Below, piece by piece: positions 1-13,713 of a DNA stretch of 64,000 bases. A program made the translations under genes and the position numbers. How positions within the stretch are numbered: position 1 is the stretch's first letter; each line of letters starts with the position of its first letter. The notes under the pieces were generated by a model. That model saw nothing but the letters and a program-made list of their open reading frames with translations, had not been told where the DNA came from and did no database searches. Origin of the DNA: Lutraria lutraria (lineage: Eukaryota; Mollusca; Bivalvia; Venerida; Mactridae); NCBI GenBank assembly GCA_964023205.1, contig OZ026839.1:13608386-13672385 (forward strand), given 5' to 3'.

Positions 1-856
1 TTATTATTATTTATTATAGATCTTCGAAGTCATTAAATGACATTAGTTTTGCCCTGATAACTATCGAATTGTTATAAATATCTCTAGTTTTTATATAAAT
101 TTATTTATCATACAGTATAGTATCTCAGGTCCGAACCATATCGACCGAATAACACTTTTATCCGGACAAAGTCGGTACCGATTTCGTAAAAAAATATTGA
201 TCAAATTAATTTATACATTTTTTACTAAAAGCAACTAAAATTTCTTATAAGAAACCCCTCAGTCCAACTCGGACTTGCTCCATGATCCGGACAATGTCGG
301 TTTAGTAAGGTGTACCTGTGCTTATATGACGCCTTTGATGGCATGATATATGACGCTACTTGAATCACTATATACGTATATGACACTACTTGAATCATTA
401 TATACGTATATGACACTAATTGAATCATTATATACGTATATGACACTACTTGAATCATTATATACGTATATGACACTAATTGAATCATTATATACGTATA
501 TGACACTAATTGATTCGTGATATATGACACTACTTTAATCATTGTATATATATATATATGACACTACTTGAAGCATTATACATGTACATGTATATAATTA
601 TGACACTACTTGAATCATTTTATATTCGACACTACTTGAAACATTATATATATGACACTATTTATTGAAGCATTGCATATATGACACCACTAGCAGCATG
701 ATATATTTGACACCATTGGAATCATTATATATTTGACACCACTGAAAGCATTATTTATTTGACACCATGTACGGATTGCATTTTTCGTACATGTTTGACA
801 TCCGCTGTAGTGCCATACTTCTAATACAAAGTAATAAATTATTCAAATGATTTCAG
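1..856. other. Intronic or upstream AT-rich sequence
   Basis: This stretch lies before the first visible laminin G exon. Two short motifs of the 'tccggacaa.gtcgg' kind (about 160-175 and 285-300) look like remnants of the CCGGAC-rich transposon family seen at 8712 and 54281. The rest is the minisatellite listed separately. No exon was recognised. Confidence 0.4.
335..775. repeat. 30-bp minisatellite, degenerating outward
   Basis: A unit of about 30 bp of the form 'tatgacactacttgaatcat' plus 'tatatacgta' repeats almost exactly from about 350 to 540 and then decays toward 775, where only 'gacacca.t' with AT spacers is recognisable. The long minus-strand open frame here is an effect of the unit length being a multiple of three. 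Confidence 0.85.
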
Positions 857-3800
857 CGTTCACGTATAGACATACAGTCCGCAGATGGGGTGAAAATTGA
901 ACCAATTAAGCACAGTAAAGTTTATATCGACTCACTGTCACGGCCGTTCAAAGATGGGTGAGTATGAAAAGATATTTTTCTAATTATATCAAAATCGTTT
1001 GTCTAAACAACTTGCCCTCGGAAAATGATAGGACTTTCCCCAATTTCACATTTAGTTCTCCATTGACTTTTTAAATGACACTTACATGTATAAATGATGT
1101 GGTTTTCTAAATCTCGGTTCATTACAAAAATGATAAATGTACAAGATTTGGAGATGGTTACAACAATGTAAGAGGTGAATCTATTCGCCACGAACTGTGC
1201 TGAGATATTCGACTTGAAGAATATCTCAAATTGAGATTTTTATGTGACGCCGGAGACATGTCATATTCAAAAATCCTTAATTCTAGTGAAAAGGGAGTCA
1301 CGCTACAAGTGGATCAGTGTACCGCTTTGCGCCATAAGAATAATCTCAGAAGAGTTTTGGTCATTTTTGGGAAAACTATTTGTTCGTCCATTGATACCTA
1401 CACCCGACAAGATTCATGTGTAATTGTTGTATTAATTTTTTTCTTATAGATTATATATAAGTATTTTATTGCATGCTATATATAGTTTATTATTGATATT
1501 TACTTATTAAGGAAATAGACCCGTTTATCTTGACAACATTTGTCCTAAACATCCCACGGATTGTTTCTTGAAGTGCTTCTAAATACGTAATAGTATTATG
1601 TTTACGTTTTTGCACTCAAAACGAGGTTTCAAAAGTTAATATTTACATTCCTTTCGTCCAAAATGTACCATCCGAAATACTGTCCTATAAATTATACTAC
1701 TGGTGACATACATTTACAATGTACTCGTACATATATTATCAACCGTATGACGTTAAATATAGATTACCCTTCTATTAAATATCAACATTTATTGACATGT
1801 TTAAGACTTTGGTTGATCCTTTATTCTATGTACGTCATTAACATCGACATTACATTGTGTTAAGTCGTTCCTTTTTAGAAAAAGATAACTATGTTTAGCG
1901 GATTGCATTTTTAACTTACCATAACATTTAAATCAGTTAATCGTAACCGAATTATATTGGGTTGGGTGTGGGAAGATAAACACTGTTTATTTCGGTGATG
2001 CAATTTTAATTAAAATTTCGCTGATAACGTACAAAATATTCTAGAAGGACAAGCCTGTATACATTTTTTGTGTCGGGACCAATTTCGGTCGATCGGAGAT
2101 ATTGCAAAAAATCACATTCTATGACTGAGCATGACTACTCTGACTGGAAGATGTACGCGTGACAGGTCTATCCGTGTACTTATTTCATTTAGGGACCCAT
2201 AACTATTTAAACGACCGAATGATTAGAGACATGCACATGCCATGTACATTTTTTTACATGAAATATTGTTCATAAACGGGGTTAAACCAAAAAGAATCAA
2301 TGTTGCAAAAATATTATTCACTATTCAGAAACGACGGGAACTTCGGAAAATTTCTAATTTTGGCATCTTTTGTTTATGTAAAAAGTTACGGGAAAAAACA
2401 AGATTGCATGCACCCGTTGAGGAATGATTTGTGTGTATGAAAAGATATATACATATACGTAATGTGAGATTATAATAGTTCTGCTGAACGTTGTCCTGTT
2501 CATTAATGTTGAATTGTTTTTTTTAACTTTAGACGTTTCAAAAGGCTTACATTCTTATTTCTTCGTACCGTCCAAAAACTAACATAACACTTTATATACA
2601 ATCATTAGACTTCCCATAGTCACGGTCGTCCTGCGATCATTTTGAAAATGGTAATAAACTTTTGTAATCCGACAATGAGCTTCAATACCATCAACCAATC
2701 CCGTCCGAATGGTGTCGCTGGTATGCACCACTAACGTACAACTTTGTTTATCTAGACTTTTTATTGACTACCAACAGTCACTCCTCGTGTTCTAGATATA
2801 TCAATGATTATATATTACCTTTGATGTCCCGTGATCGATTTAATTGAAAGAAATTGGCCATTTTAAAATTCGTCTGGTAATATTTTTTTACGCAAACGTC
2901 GTCTTATGAAACGCGTGTGAAACTTTAAGTGACTGAGTTTTTGCAACGGTTACCATGAAGATATCTGGGTTCAAGTTTATCATCGAAATTTTACGGCTGT
3001 GTAGAAAGACAATACTTACAATTCAACCATTTGATTGGTAGACAATGACTAATGTAACGGCTGTTTGTCAGCAATATATTTGTCTCAATCGTTCACATTT
3101 AAAAATACTCTGATACTGATATCCAGCAACATTTCTTTCATTTTCGATTTCAGACACGCACTAAGATTTGAGTTCCGTACATTGTCATCAAACGCAACCT
3201 TGTTTTATGCCGTACGTCGTAATGACGAGTACGATATGGTATCTGGTAGCATTATTGAAGGATATGTACAATTCAAAATACGTTGTAAATCATCGTACGT
3301 GGATCTGACTATTCCAAAATTCCGTGTTGATGATGGCGAGTGGCATAAGGTAGGTAAAACATCGGGAATTTCCGATTCCAAGTTCGTTCATTTCCGTAAG
3401 CTTATTATATTGTTTAGGTAATACGTATTATTACTTACCTTCATTAATTAAATATGTATAGCTACGAGATTAACTTAGTCATTAACTTAATTGCAATTGT
3501 CGAAAAAGAAAGCCGAATGTCGCGGAACATTTTGTAATTCTTTTTAGACACATTGATAACGTGCATAATGTGAGTTTTATTTTATTCAATAGATAAAATT
3601 TCAACGTAAGCACAAAAGGGGCATCTTCATGCTGGACGACATCGAATTCTTTGAACAATATTATGTTGGCTGTGGGGGTTTCACCTCGGTAAACTTCGGC
3701 AGCACTAATCCGGACCACGATACTTCGTATAGTGTGAATGAACTGAAGGTATGTGACCAGAATAAAAAAAGAATGATACGTATTCACTGAGTAGCTTATT

Positions 3801-6800
3801 GATTAAAATACATGTAGTTGTATCTCATTTAACTATACATCGTACCATTATTCACAATCAAACCTATCAAAGAAAAAGTTAATCAAAGTGCTGAAGGCGA
3901 GTATCTTACTGACCTGTATAATAATTACATTAATTGCTTATAAATTCAGTTTTATGGGAGGACAGCGTAACCACCAATAAGAATAAACTATAAAATCGTA
4001 ATTGTACCCCCTGGAAGTGAGATGAAGGCAAACTACATCTCTGATATATAGCCCGGATATCCCCAACGATCGTTTTGATATCATAAAGGGATGGAAAGAA
4101 AGCAAATATATAGCAATTAAATTTCTAACACTACCATGTTTTTTTCTTATCTTCTTCACGCTTATAATGAACTACAAATGTAGTATGAAATGTTCAAAAA
4201 AAGTAATGGTACTTAGGATCAGTTATGTGTCTAGTAAATCTACATAAACTCTACTTTTAAAGTCGTAAAAATAGCAATAAATAGTTTACGTAACGGCCAC
4301 AATTTCATTGATCGCTTAACTTGAAGTAATTACAATCAAATTACAGTTGATCAAACGAGGCAACATTAAAGTGACATGAGTGATGTTGAAAATTGAGCAA
4401 TTATTTCAAAATACTAATTTAAGACGCATATATGCACAGGCGATATGTTTTTCTTTATAGTGAATACAATATCCTGTTTTGTAATTATCTCAAACCGACG
4501 TGCTTGCATAAACACGCGCCGATATCCAATTACCCAGAGTGAAGCTAAATTATGCGCAAGCTTTGTTACAAAGTATGAAATCAAAGTACTGAAAGTCCTC
4601 ATGGATGATGAACTTCTGAAACATGGAACATGTATACCAGTTTAACATTTACATGGACGATTTAGAAAACGTAGTACATGTACTAAACTATGGTCCGCAT
4701 CAAAATTCATGCGCGCCGAGTGAGTGACAGCTATGAAAAGCTGAACTACTGTTCAACTTCTGAAAATGATTCATAAGTTAAAACGACTTATTGGCGTATA
4801 GTTGTATTGTTAGTACTGTATATCAATTATGCAGACAAATCTCCTTGAACAAAATATTGTGTCGAATGTTGAAAAATAATCAAGACTGAATAACCGTTAT
4901 TTTACAAATTATTTTTAAAATACTGGAAGAAACGGCTCATGTACGTAATATATCAACAAAAAACGGATACGCATTATAAATAAAATACGCTGTACAGTCA
5001 TGTAGGTGTTTTAAGGCTGTTTTCAAGGGTATAAACAATAACGCATGGTACAAGTGGACGCGTGGACGAAGGTGAAATATCTTATAAGAGGATATTAATT
5101 TCAAACAGCATGAAAACTCTGTTCCCAATTCTTGTAAAGGATATACTGACTTGAAATATTATATTTTTACTGCCCATGCATACTGATCATGTATCGTGTT
5201 GAGAGGAAAATTGATTTCAATATACGTCACTATTATGTCAGCAAAGCAATGTTTCTATCAGTTACCGACCATCAAAATAAAATGTTTATATATAGGTTAC
5301 TGAAGGATGGTTTAAATTAGTTGTAGAATTTTTATTTTTAATTTATCATTAAATTGTAGCTAACAAACACTTTATTACATAGATCAATGTGATAATATAT
5401 CCGGTATTCACTAAATATGAAACGCCCTGATTAATAAATGACCGTTGACAACATAAATTTCCAGTAAACAAATTACAATACATGTACATTTATATAAAAC
5501 TTCAGTACGAACTTATTTGAGAACGAATCGACCTATGATTTCAAACGGTAAACAACTATTGTTTGAGTGACGCAGACTTCTAAATTGGAACTTGTTGACA
5601 TAGTATTGGCAAATGAAGCATATATTGCCATAATAACTTGTCTGTAAAAGTTGTCCCTGCCAAAACAACTTAATTAAATCTATAAATTGGCATCTTTAGA
5701 ATCTCGATAATTGATAAAAAGGCAACATCAATAGCTCACACTGTAAGCCAATCTCACACATTGTGCTTTTTGAAAATGGTGTTTTATGTATAAATAATTA
5801 GAGCTTGCGATTAGAATGATATACCTTTACTTTCTGAACCGAAGCCGATTTTCGATTTTATTTGTTGGCTTCCAACTAGAGTTTTTCAGACAAATTAATT
5901 TTATAATTATTCCGGAGATTACAGGTTGTTTCATTCGATCGTTTTCGATATTGTCCGTACAAGTTCGGATCTTCATGTGATGAAATTATTAAGCGCTGTG
6001 GTATAAGCTTTCAGCTCGTGCATACTTTTTATTGACCTGCTTCCGTGGTCGAATGGTACGTTAAGGTCGCTGACTACAAATCACTGTGACCTGTCACCGA
6101 CAGAGAGCCGTGGGTTCCAGCCCAGCTACCGACCATGTCTCTTTATGTGAGAAAGTAGGCAGTTGAGCTAGTAATGTTTCTTCCCCTCATGTGAACCTGA
6201 CTGTTGAAAGGGTGCGTAAAACTAAAAACAAACAAACAATCATATTTCAATTAAGCACCATACGTTGGCATGTTCTTGTTATGGTGATGTTGCGCTATTG
6301 CTTTGTAATTTCCCCCACGGTACGTCAATGTTCGCAATAAGTAAACGACCTTAATTGTTCATCATGAGAAGCTATATAGACTCAAGTTTGTTAAAATCAG
6401 GTACAAGTGCACAGATGAATGATAATTGTTTTTATTATAACTGTGCTTTTAGAGACAAGTTTAAGATCTCGAACGTTCCGGTCATGCAATTCTAACACGA
6501 CGGTTTGGTTTAAAAGTCAGACCCTGGTTCTAACATTGAATTAGAAGTAGAATGTGTGCTTATGTCTTTAGAATACGTAAGATTATAATAATTTCTGTAT
6601 TTGCACAAACATTGACCCGCTTGCAACTAATCTAACTTGCTAATCTGCATAGATTTAATTGATTTTCAATTTTTGACGTTTTTATGGAGTAGGGGCGTGA
6701 TTTAAATCGATAGTTAATTTATTTGTTGTAGCAATAATCTTCTAAACATCTGGAAAATTAATTGCTTTAAGTCCGAAAATAAATTTATGTTAAAGATTTA

Positions 6801-7407
6801 AAAAGAATACCCTTCACATCATGTTCGTTTGTCTAAGCTATTTGATTATCAATTGATTTCGCATATGGAATGTAATGTTTAAATCCCGTCCTTAACCGTA
6901 CTTTCGGTCTATTCTCCACTAAAAACCTTTCTACTTCGACCTTGTTATTTTCAAACGTGTCATAGTTCGCGTAATTACGGCCTTGATTTTATTCCAACTG
7001 TTGAATTAATTACGTATGTAGTTTTGTGACGCGCTAAAAAATATATTTGATAGATTTCTACTCCACCAACGCTAGACATCTACAAAACGACCGGAAGTCG
7101 TAATGATTTAAATTCTACCATACCGAACGAAATATTTTACGGAATGCAAATAACATCTTCCTGTTTATCAGAACACCCCCGAAAGACTCATGCTGTTGTA
7201 TTGTTGACATAGTGAAAAGAAGAGTATTACTAACAATGGACCATTGAATTACTTCAAATTTCACACTATTTTATGTACTGTCTTAATGTATGAACATTTG
7301 TTTTACAGGACAAAGACGGACAGTTGAGTGGGTGCATACGAAAACTTCTCATCACGACTGGAATAGAAGCCCCGCCCCATTATGTCGCAGTTTCTGAGTG
7401 CAATTGA
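857..7407 (+). CDS. Laminin G-like domain protein, 3' end (four exons, partial)
   Basis: Four coding exons join in frame: 857-957, 3154-3349, 3593-3748 and 7309-7407, each with AG/GT borders, ending at a TGA. The peptide runs from RSRIDIQSADGVKIEP through HALRFEFRTLSSNATLFYAV, VDDGEWHK, YYVGCGGFTSVNFG and GQLSGCIRKLL to a C-terminal SECN. The order 'F..RT....LFYA', 'DGEWHK' and a closing 'G.L.GCIRKL' is the layout of a laminin G (LG) module, with the paired cysteines near the end. LG modules occur in extracellular and membrane proteins such as laminin alpha chains, agrin, slit and neurexins and bind glycans or receptors. Which of these this is cannot be told: only the last LG module is present and the rest lies off the left edge. 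The stop comes directly after the LG module, so the protein ends extracellularly with no membrane anchor. The last intron is 3.56 kb. Confidence 0.72.
6036..6240 (+). mobile_element. tRNA-derived SINE, family 1, internally shortened copy
   Basis: The head has a tRNA-like A box (gtggtcgaatggtacgttaa) and B box (gtgggttccagccc), followed by a body containing 'tatgtgagaaagtaggcagt' and a tail 'gactgttgaaagggtgcgta' running into (aaac)n. Compared with the copies at 23031, 32320 and 46008, a middle segment of the body is missing. It lies in the last intron of the laminin G-type gene. Confidence 0.8.
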
Positions 7408-9370
7408 GCAAACACAATGACACACCGGTGACGTCTTTTTGTTTGCTTTCGCTTCTGGTGAATAAAAATATACTTTAAGTCGGTACCAGACGACAGCACT
7501 TACTACAACAACAGCAACCGGAAGTTAGCACCGGAAGTGATAGAACATTAACAAAAAGCGCAAACTCGACAACAATTTTTGACTACTAAAGATGAATAGT
7601 TAATTGCACCGAGCTGAACTTTGCGATAAGAATTTCTGCATGAAACAACATCGCTGATTTATTCGGCGTTCCGTCCAAATAGATCTGTGATTTAAGTAGA
7701 AATCTAGATGCTTATTTACCACTTATAGTCTCCCGGCACGTCGATTTGATAGTCTCTAATCATGTGTAAAATTAATCACAATTTATTGTTCTATTTAGTT
7801 TGAACTTAAAAGTATGCTATTAGTTCAAGAACGACATTGTAGTCATTAGTGTGTGCAATTACTTTATTTATTGCATTTGTTATTCGTTTGTGTTTTTCAT
7901 ATTTACAATGTTGAAACTCTGCCTAGTCTTTCATCTTTTTTCTGCAATCTGACCGTTTAGTCAGCATGTCTGAGTTAATCAAGGTGTAGAGGAAATTATG
8001 ACAGAACGCACACGACTTATTCAACTGTACCATCGTCTCGTTAAGTTGCCTCTCTTTGAAAAATACAAATGGTAATTGAAGATTGGAATCCTGTTCGCCA
8101 AAAGCAATGATACTAATTAAGTCTCCGTGTGTTGTATAAATTTTGAACTGGTACCTTAACCACGAGTTAGAACACCAAAATGTCTATGCGTTGTAAGAGA
8201 TATCGGGGATCCAGCTTGAATTGTTACCCATATCTCGGACGAGAATCACCTTCAAAACAATTCTTCTTTGAGAGACACACAGCATGAGGATTTGTGAATT
8301 AAATGCACAATATTAGTTTGTAGTGTAGTTGCGCGCAACGTCGACAGACTATGGGGCTTTGCAATGAGTTCAATCGCTACACATATTGTTTCATCTATCA
8401 TATTTCAGAGTTTCTCCTGTTTTAGTTCACCCGTTGGCCCAGTCTAAATGTTTGTATCCTATTATATTGAACTGTAGTTGTTTTATTTGAATGTATCTCG
8501 GAATATTGGCGAAACTTTTTATAGATTATCATCTGATTCTATTAAGACCTTGTTTTTTGGCAATGGTCCAGACATTAAGGTTCATATATCGCACAGTTTT
8601 CTGATTGCATCCAATGAGAATGTTCCATTTACATTTGTCCCTCCGACACCATCGAATAAGCTTATACAGAATTTCAATTAAATATCATCATCCGTATTAG
8701 ACAATGTATATACTGTGGTACCTCTCCAAACCGGACCTCTCTCATCCGGACCACCCCCAACCGGACCTTTCTACTATGAGCCTCTAACTTGGAAATCTGA
8801 GCATCTTCTGGTCAATTTTGTCGGTACCAATTTGTTTATACAAAATTTGTTGTAAAATCATTTGTTCGTTTTGTTCTGAAAAGCTTCAGGACGTCATTTT
8901 AAACCGGACTTTTTCCGTGACCAGGACAAGACCGGATCAAAAAAGGACACATTTTTCTTCCTGTCGTTTAACTAGCGTACGTGTTATAGGCCTTTACTAC
9001 ATACACTACCGCGTTTATCCTGTTTAAAATAACATGCAATTTGAATAATTCAATATACAAATTTCGGCTGGATAATGCACCCATTGTATATGGAATACTT
9101 CATAGCGTAAATAAGCTGCATGTTTAAATTGTTGAAATATGACTAACTCGATATTAATTGTATTACATCATTTCCTACTGTTGACTAGAATTTCATATAA
9201 AAGATTAATTTACATATCTTGTTAATATTAGTCATACGTAGAATGATTCATGATTTTATGCTGTGCATTTGTGTTGAAGTTTGTTACATGTATGTTTAAT
9301 ATGTAATGTTTTATCCCATTGTGAATTAAAGATATTGTTTTTATTAAAGTGTTTATTAAATACATTTGTC
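7408..9370 (+). other. 3' UTR and downstream flank of the laminin G-type gene
   Basis: AATAAA at 7461-7466, about 55 nt after the stop, is a plausible polyadenylation signal. No coding exon was found up to 9370. Confidence 0.4.
8712..8945. mobile_element. Fragment of a CCGGAC-rich DNA transposon
   Basis: It starts 'actgtggtacctctccaaac' and contains repeated 'ccggacc' motifs, like the complete TA-flanked element at 54281. A matching right end was not found, so the copy is taken as truncated. Confidence 0.45.
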
Positions 9371-11080
9371 AAGTGTTAATGATTAGTTTGTCTGTATGAA
9401 TGTATTCAAAACCATTGATATGCATTAAACATGCATTGTATAAGGCCCTCTTTATATCCTGGCCATATAAAGTTGCTGTGTCCCAGCACTGCTGACATGC
9501 AAGATCTCTGTATCTGTCTCTGGTATCGCAAATAAGTCATTAGAGTATGTATGCGGGTACCAGCTATAATAAAACTTACCATTTGGATCCGTGCATTACC
9601 TAACATCAAGAAAATGATAGTTTAATGATTCGTTTGTTGAGTTTATTTTTCTTTTGTTTGAGAAAAATCTATTGCCCACGCATCTAACATAAAATAAAAG
9701 CGAGACAGGAAACGTAGGTTTTAAGTAGCCTTACGGTATGTTGTATGATCAAAAGCACGTAAACTTAAATTATCTCGATTTTAAAAAATCTAAGTCGAGA
9801 GAGATCTTATGTTCATGTCATCCAAAATATATTTTAATGTGAATGTTAAAAGCTTTAACTTGACAGATATAAACAGTACCGGCAAATTAAATGACGCATC
9901 TGTTTGTAATGTGCTTGCTTCGTCGTTCTAATGACAAAAACATATCTGAGAGACATAAGACCATGTAAATATTCATCTGCAGACGAGAATATATATGGGT
10001 AAACGGCAAAGCAGTCAATCATTATTTACAAACCAACTGCTCACAATATGGCAACAATAGACCGAACTCCGGTTGGGCTTCTAATCTATTACGTCCATGA
10101 TGCTTTGTTTTTATATACACAGTGCAACCTCTTCAAAGCAACACCCTAAGGGTGTAACAAAACTATGTTGTTGTAGAGAGGTTGCTGCTCTATAGAGGTT
10201 AAATTCATCGTTAAATCGTACATTGGTAAAACTCATGCTGTTGTTGGAGGGAGGTTGTTGCTCAAGAGAGGGTCGCTCTGGAGAGGTTGTACTGTACATT
10301 GTAAGTTGTAACAATTATTGATTAAGTGCTTTAAAACAATAATAAACTTTTTGAAAACATTTCCGTAGTAATATAAGACTGAATTACATCCTTATTATTT
10401 TAGCTGACCGAAATTCTCTCGACCACAATATATCACCTTACATGTTGTATGACACATTGGGTTTAAAATTACGTCTTGATAATTTTATCACGTATCAAAA
10501 CCCACAAACTCATCTGTATGTTTGCTGCAGAAATATTTTACGATAAAATGTCATAGATCAAAGTAATGAATACTTTTTTGTTTGCGGTAATAAGATAAAA
10601 TCGGTTTTTACATAAGCTTTGTCGACAAATTTTACGGTATATAATGAAGTGTGTAAGATATTAAAACCTTCAGAAATTAGATAATGTCACAGACATGCAG
10701 CATAAACACGTGACACATGTACTGAGTCATGGTCTGTGCTTGCTTACTGCGACCCTGCATCTTTGGAATTTTGTCATTTGTGTATACAAACGTACAGAAG
10801 GCACACTATTAATATTCCAAACTTGGTGGGAATTAATATGCAACTATGATACATTTCGGTCGAACCAGTTTGATACTACGAGTAAATAGAAACCGTATGT
10901 CACAGATGATAAATCAAACTTAGTTTAAACATATTTTATTGCCTATATAACTTTCATACAATCTTACATAGAATAAATATATACAATTTGTGCAAAGGAG
11001 TCGAGCCACAAGTTCTAAAAACTTAGTAATGGCTCTTCAAAAACAATTGCAAAAAGCGCAGTATGCAGTGAATATGTCGT
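9371..11080. other. Intergenic sequence, no gene seen
   Basis: AT-rich sequence between the laminin G-type gene and a cluster of repeats. Apart from the MITE at 10120 nothing was recognised; open frames are short and lack splice-supported context. Confidence 0.4.
10120..10294. mobile_element. MITE, 'CAGTRCAACCTCT' family, copy 1
   Basis: The left end 'cagtgcaacctcttc' and right end 'gagaggttgtactg' are inverted repeats. The right end is followed by TA; the left flank is CA, a probable decayed TA. The interior carries 'agaggttg.tgct' motifs in both orientations. Other copies are at 13297, 18312, 40290 and 59165. Confidence 0.75.
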
Positions 11081-11087
11081 GTTTTTT

Positions 11088-12258
11088 AGCTCACATGTCA
11101 CAAAGTGAGCTATTAGGATCACTCTCCGTCCGGCGTCCGGCGTCGTGCGTCGTGCGGTGTGCGTCGTGCGTCATCAAACTTTATGTTGTGACCACACTAG
11201 GGGCCACATTTTTGGCTCAATTTTAGCAAAACTGGGTCAGAACGTTAATATCAACAAAATCTCGGACGAGTTCGATATTGGGCCATTTGGGGTCAAAAAC
11301 TAGGTCACCAGGGCCAAATAAGGGAAAACCTTGTGAACACTTTAGAAATCACTGTTTTGAATTTATCTTCATGAAACTTTGTCAGAATGTTTATTTTAAT
11401 AATATGTAGGTCATGTTTGAAAATGGGTAATTTCTGTAGTAAAATAAGGTCACTAGGGCAAATTGCTGGAAAACCTTGTGAACACTCTAGAAGTCACTGT
11501 TTTGATTGGATGATCATGAAACCTTGTCAGAATGTTTGTCTTCATAATATCTTGGACGAGTTCGAACATGGGTCATCTTGGGTCAAACACTAGGTCGCTA
11601 GGTCAAATCTTATGAAAAACCATGTTAACACTGTAGATTTCACAGTTATTATTGGATCTTCACCAAACTTTGTCAAATCGTTTGTTTTAATGATATAACG
11701 GTCAAGTATAAATATGGGTCATCTGGGGTCAATAACTAGGTCACCATGTCAAATCTTAGGAAAACTTTGTTAACACTGTAGATGTCACAGTTTTAATTTG
11801 ATCTTCACAAAACCTTGTCAAAATGTTTGCCTCAATGATATGTGGGTCAAGGATGAACATGGGTCAGCCGGGTTCAAAAACTGGGTCACAAGGTCAAATC
11901 TTAGGTAAAAATCTTGTAAAAGCTCTAAATGTCATGGTTTTTTATTGGATCTTGGCCAAACCTTGTCAGATTGTTTGTCTTAATGATATTAAGGACAAGT
12001 TCAAATATGGGTCACCTAGGGTCAAAAACCAGGTCACAAGGTCAAATCTTAGGAAAACCTTATTAACACTGTAGATGTCAAATTTTGATCGTTTATTCAC
12101 CAAACCTAGTCAGACTGTTTGTCTTAATGATATGTGAGACAAATTCGAACATAGGTCGTCCGGGGTCAAAAACTAGGTCACCGGTTCAAAACAATGTTTT
12201 AATGAGTGAACAGTGATTGTCATGTGAGCGATATAGGGCCATCTTGGCCCTCTTGTTT
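11088..12258. mobile_element. Element with six to seven internal 145-bp tandem units
   Basis: The ends are inverted: 'gctcacatgtcacaaagtga' at the left and 'gtgattgtcatgtgagc' plus 'gggccatcttggccctcttg' at the right. A GTCGTGCG-rich tract at about 11125-11175 follows the left end. The interior is a tandem array whose 'aggtcac' landmark falls near 11303, 11449, 11593, 11739, 11884, 12032 and 12175, spacings of 143-148 bp. Similar 'gggtcaaaaactaggtcacc' repeats are, from general knowledge, common in bivalve genomes. No long open frame runs through it. Confidence 0.8.
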
Positions 12259-12627
12259 ATTAAACTGAAAAACATAAGGTAATTGTTGGAAGTCATTAAA
12301 GTAGCAATTTCGGTCATTAGATATAGAAAGAATATAATTACATGTATAAATATATAATTGAAGGGAGGAAATGAGATATATTTCATGTCGAGATGAGAAA
12401 GAATTGAAGTGAATAGAACAGAATTAAATTAAGATGATAAAACTTGAGATCTGTCTCCAAGCTCAAATCTCAATTTTATTCTTAAATGATTTTGGTTGAA
12501 AAGATTTAGCTGTTTCATATTAGAACTATATTGGATCAATTTTGCGCGACAGCATAATGCATTCAATAGTAACAATCTCAGAAACTTAATTAAAAGTCAC
12601 AGTTCTAAGCCCGATCTATAGCATTAA

Positions 12628-13153
12628 AGGGACATGCCCTGGAACTGAAGCGTCTCCAATAGCAATCAAATTGGTATCATTTTAAAGCCTAAATCAATTA
12701 ATGACAGCCCTGTAAAATATTTACGAAATATCCCGCTTAGTTTACTCAAAATGCACATTTCAAGATCACATTACCAAACCCTCGGAAAGTATTTGTCATT
12801 TTAACAACTCGACCCTGTGAAATGGTAAGTATTACTCATGTTATGTTCATGTTTGCAACATAAAGCTTATCTATCGATCAATTATAGGTAAATAGCATTG
12901 TTTTGCTGCTTGAAAGGCAGCGCGCACGCTCATTAAAATACTCAGAAGAATCGGACATATCGTTGTCGTCAATAAAAGGCTGACAGCCTTTTATTCAAAC
13001 CGACATACAAATACTTACGCGCGCGTTTTAGGGTCATTTTTTTGAACGCACATTCATCTTTTGCTTTTCGGTAATAATTGATTTTACACGTGATAAACGC
13101 ATTTTTGGTGTATGACAAACAAGACACAGCAGTTCCAGCTAGGACACGCCCCT
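12628..13153. mobile_element. TTAA-flanked non-autonomous transposon (piggyBac-like)
   Basis: Terminal inverted repeats 'agggacatgccctggaactg' and 'cagttccagctaggacacgc' (plus 'ccct') are bounded on both sides by TTAA (12624-12627 and 13154-13157). A TTAA duplication is the hallmark of piggyBac-type insertion. At about 526 bp without a transposase it is non-autonomous. Confidence 0.75.
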
Positions 13154-13296
13154 TTAATACGTCGGTCCCAGGGTTGAACCTCAAACTTCAAATTCGTTCT
13201 CAGCTTGTTTAATATGTGTAAGTTACCTATCATATATGACAGAATATTGATTTCAAAGTTCAATAAAAAATATCTTAAATTAACTTGAAACATGTA

Positions 13297-13713
13297 CAGT
13301 ACAGCCTCTCTAGAGCGGCCCTCTCTTAAGAAACAGCTTCCCATTAACAACAGCATGATTTTTGCCCACCGCACGTTTTAACCTCTCAAAAGCAACAACC
13401 TCTCAACAACAACATAATTTTACTACAGTACAGCCTCCCCAGAGCGGCCCTCTCTTGAGCAACAGCCTCCCTTTAACAACTATTAATTTAACCTCTCTAG
13501 AGCAACAACCTCTCAATAACAATAAACTTTTAAATTACTACAGTACAACCTCTCCGGAGCGGCCCTCTCTTGGGCAACAACCTCCCTTCAACAACAGCAT
13601 GACTTTTCCCACTGCATGATTTAACTATTAATTCAACCTCTCTATTAGCAACAACCTCTCAACAACATAATGTTCCTACTCCCAAAGGGTGTTGCTTTGT
13701 AAAGGCTACACTG
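13297..13713. mobile_element. MITE, 'CAGTRCAACCTCT' family, internally expanded copy
   Basis: It starts 'cagtacagcctctctagagc' and ends 'aaaggctacactg', with TA on both sides (13295-13296, 13714-13715). The left-end module recurs inside near 13427 and 13540, so this copy is longer (417 bp) than the roughly 160-175 bp of its relatives. Confidence 0.8.

Noticed and set aside
225..542. 105-aa minus-strand frame of VSYTYIMIQ repeats
   Set aside because: It is a product of the 30-bp minisatellite.
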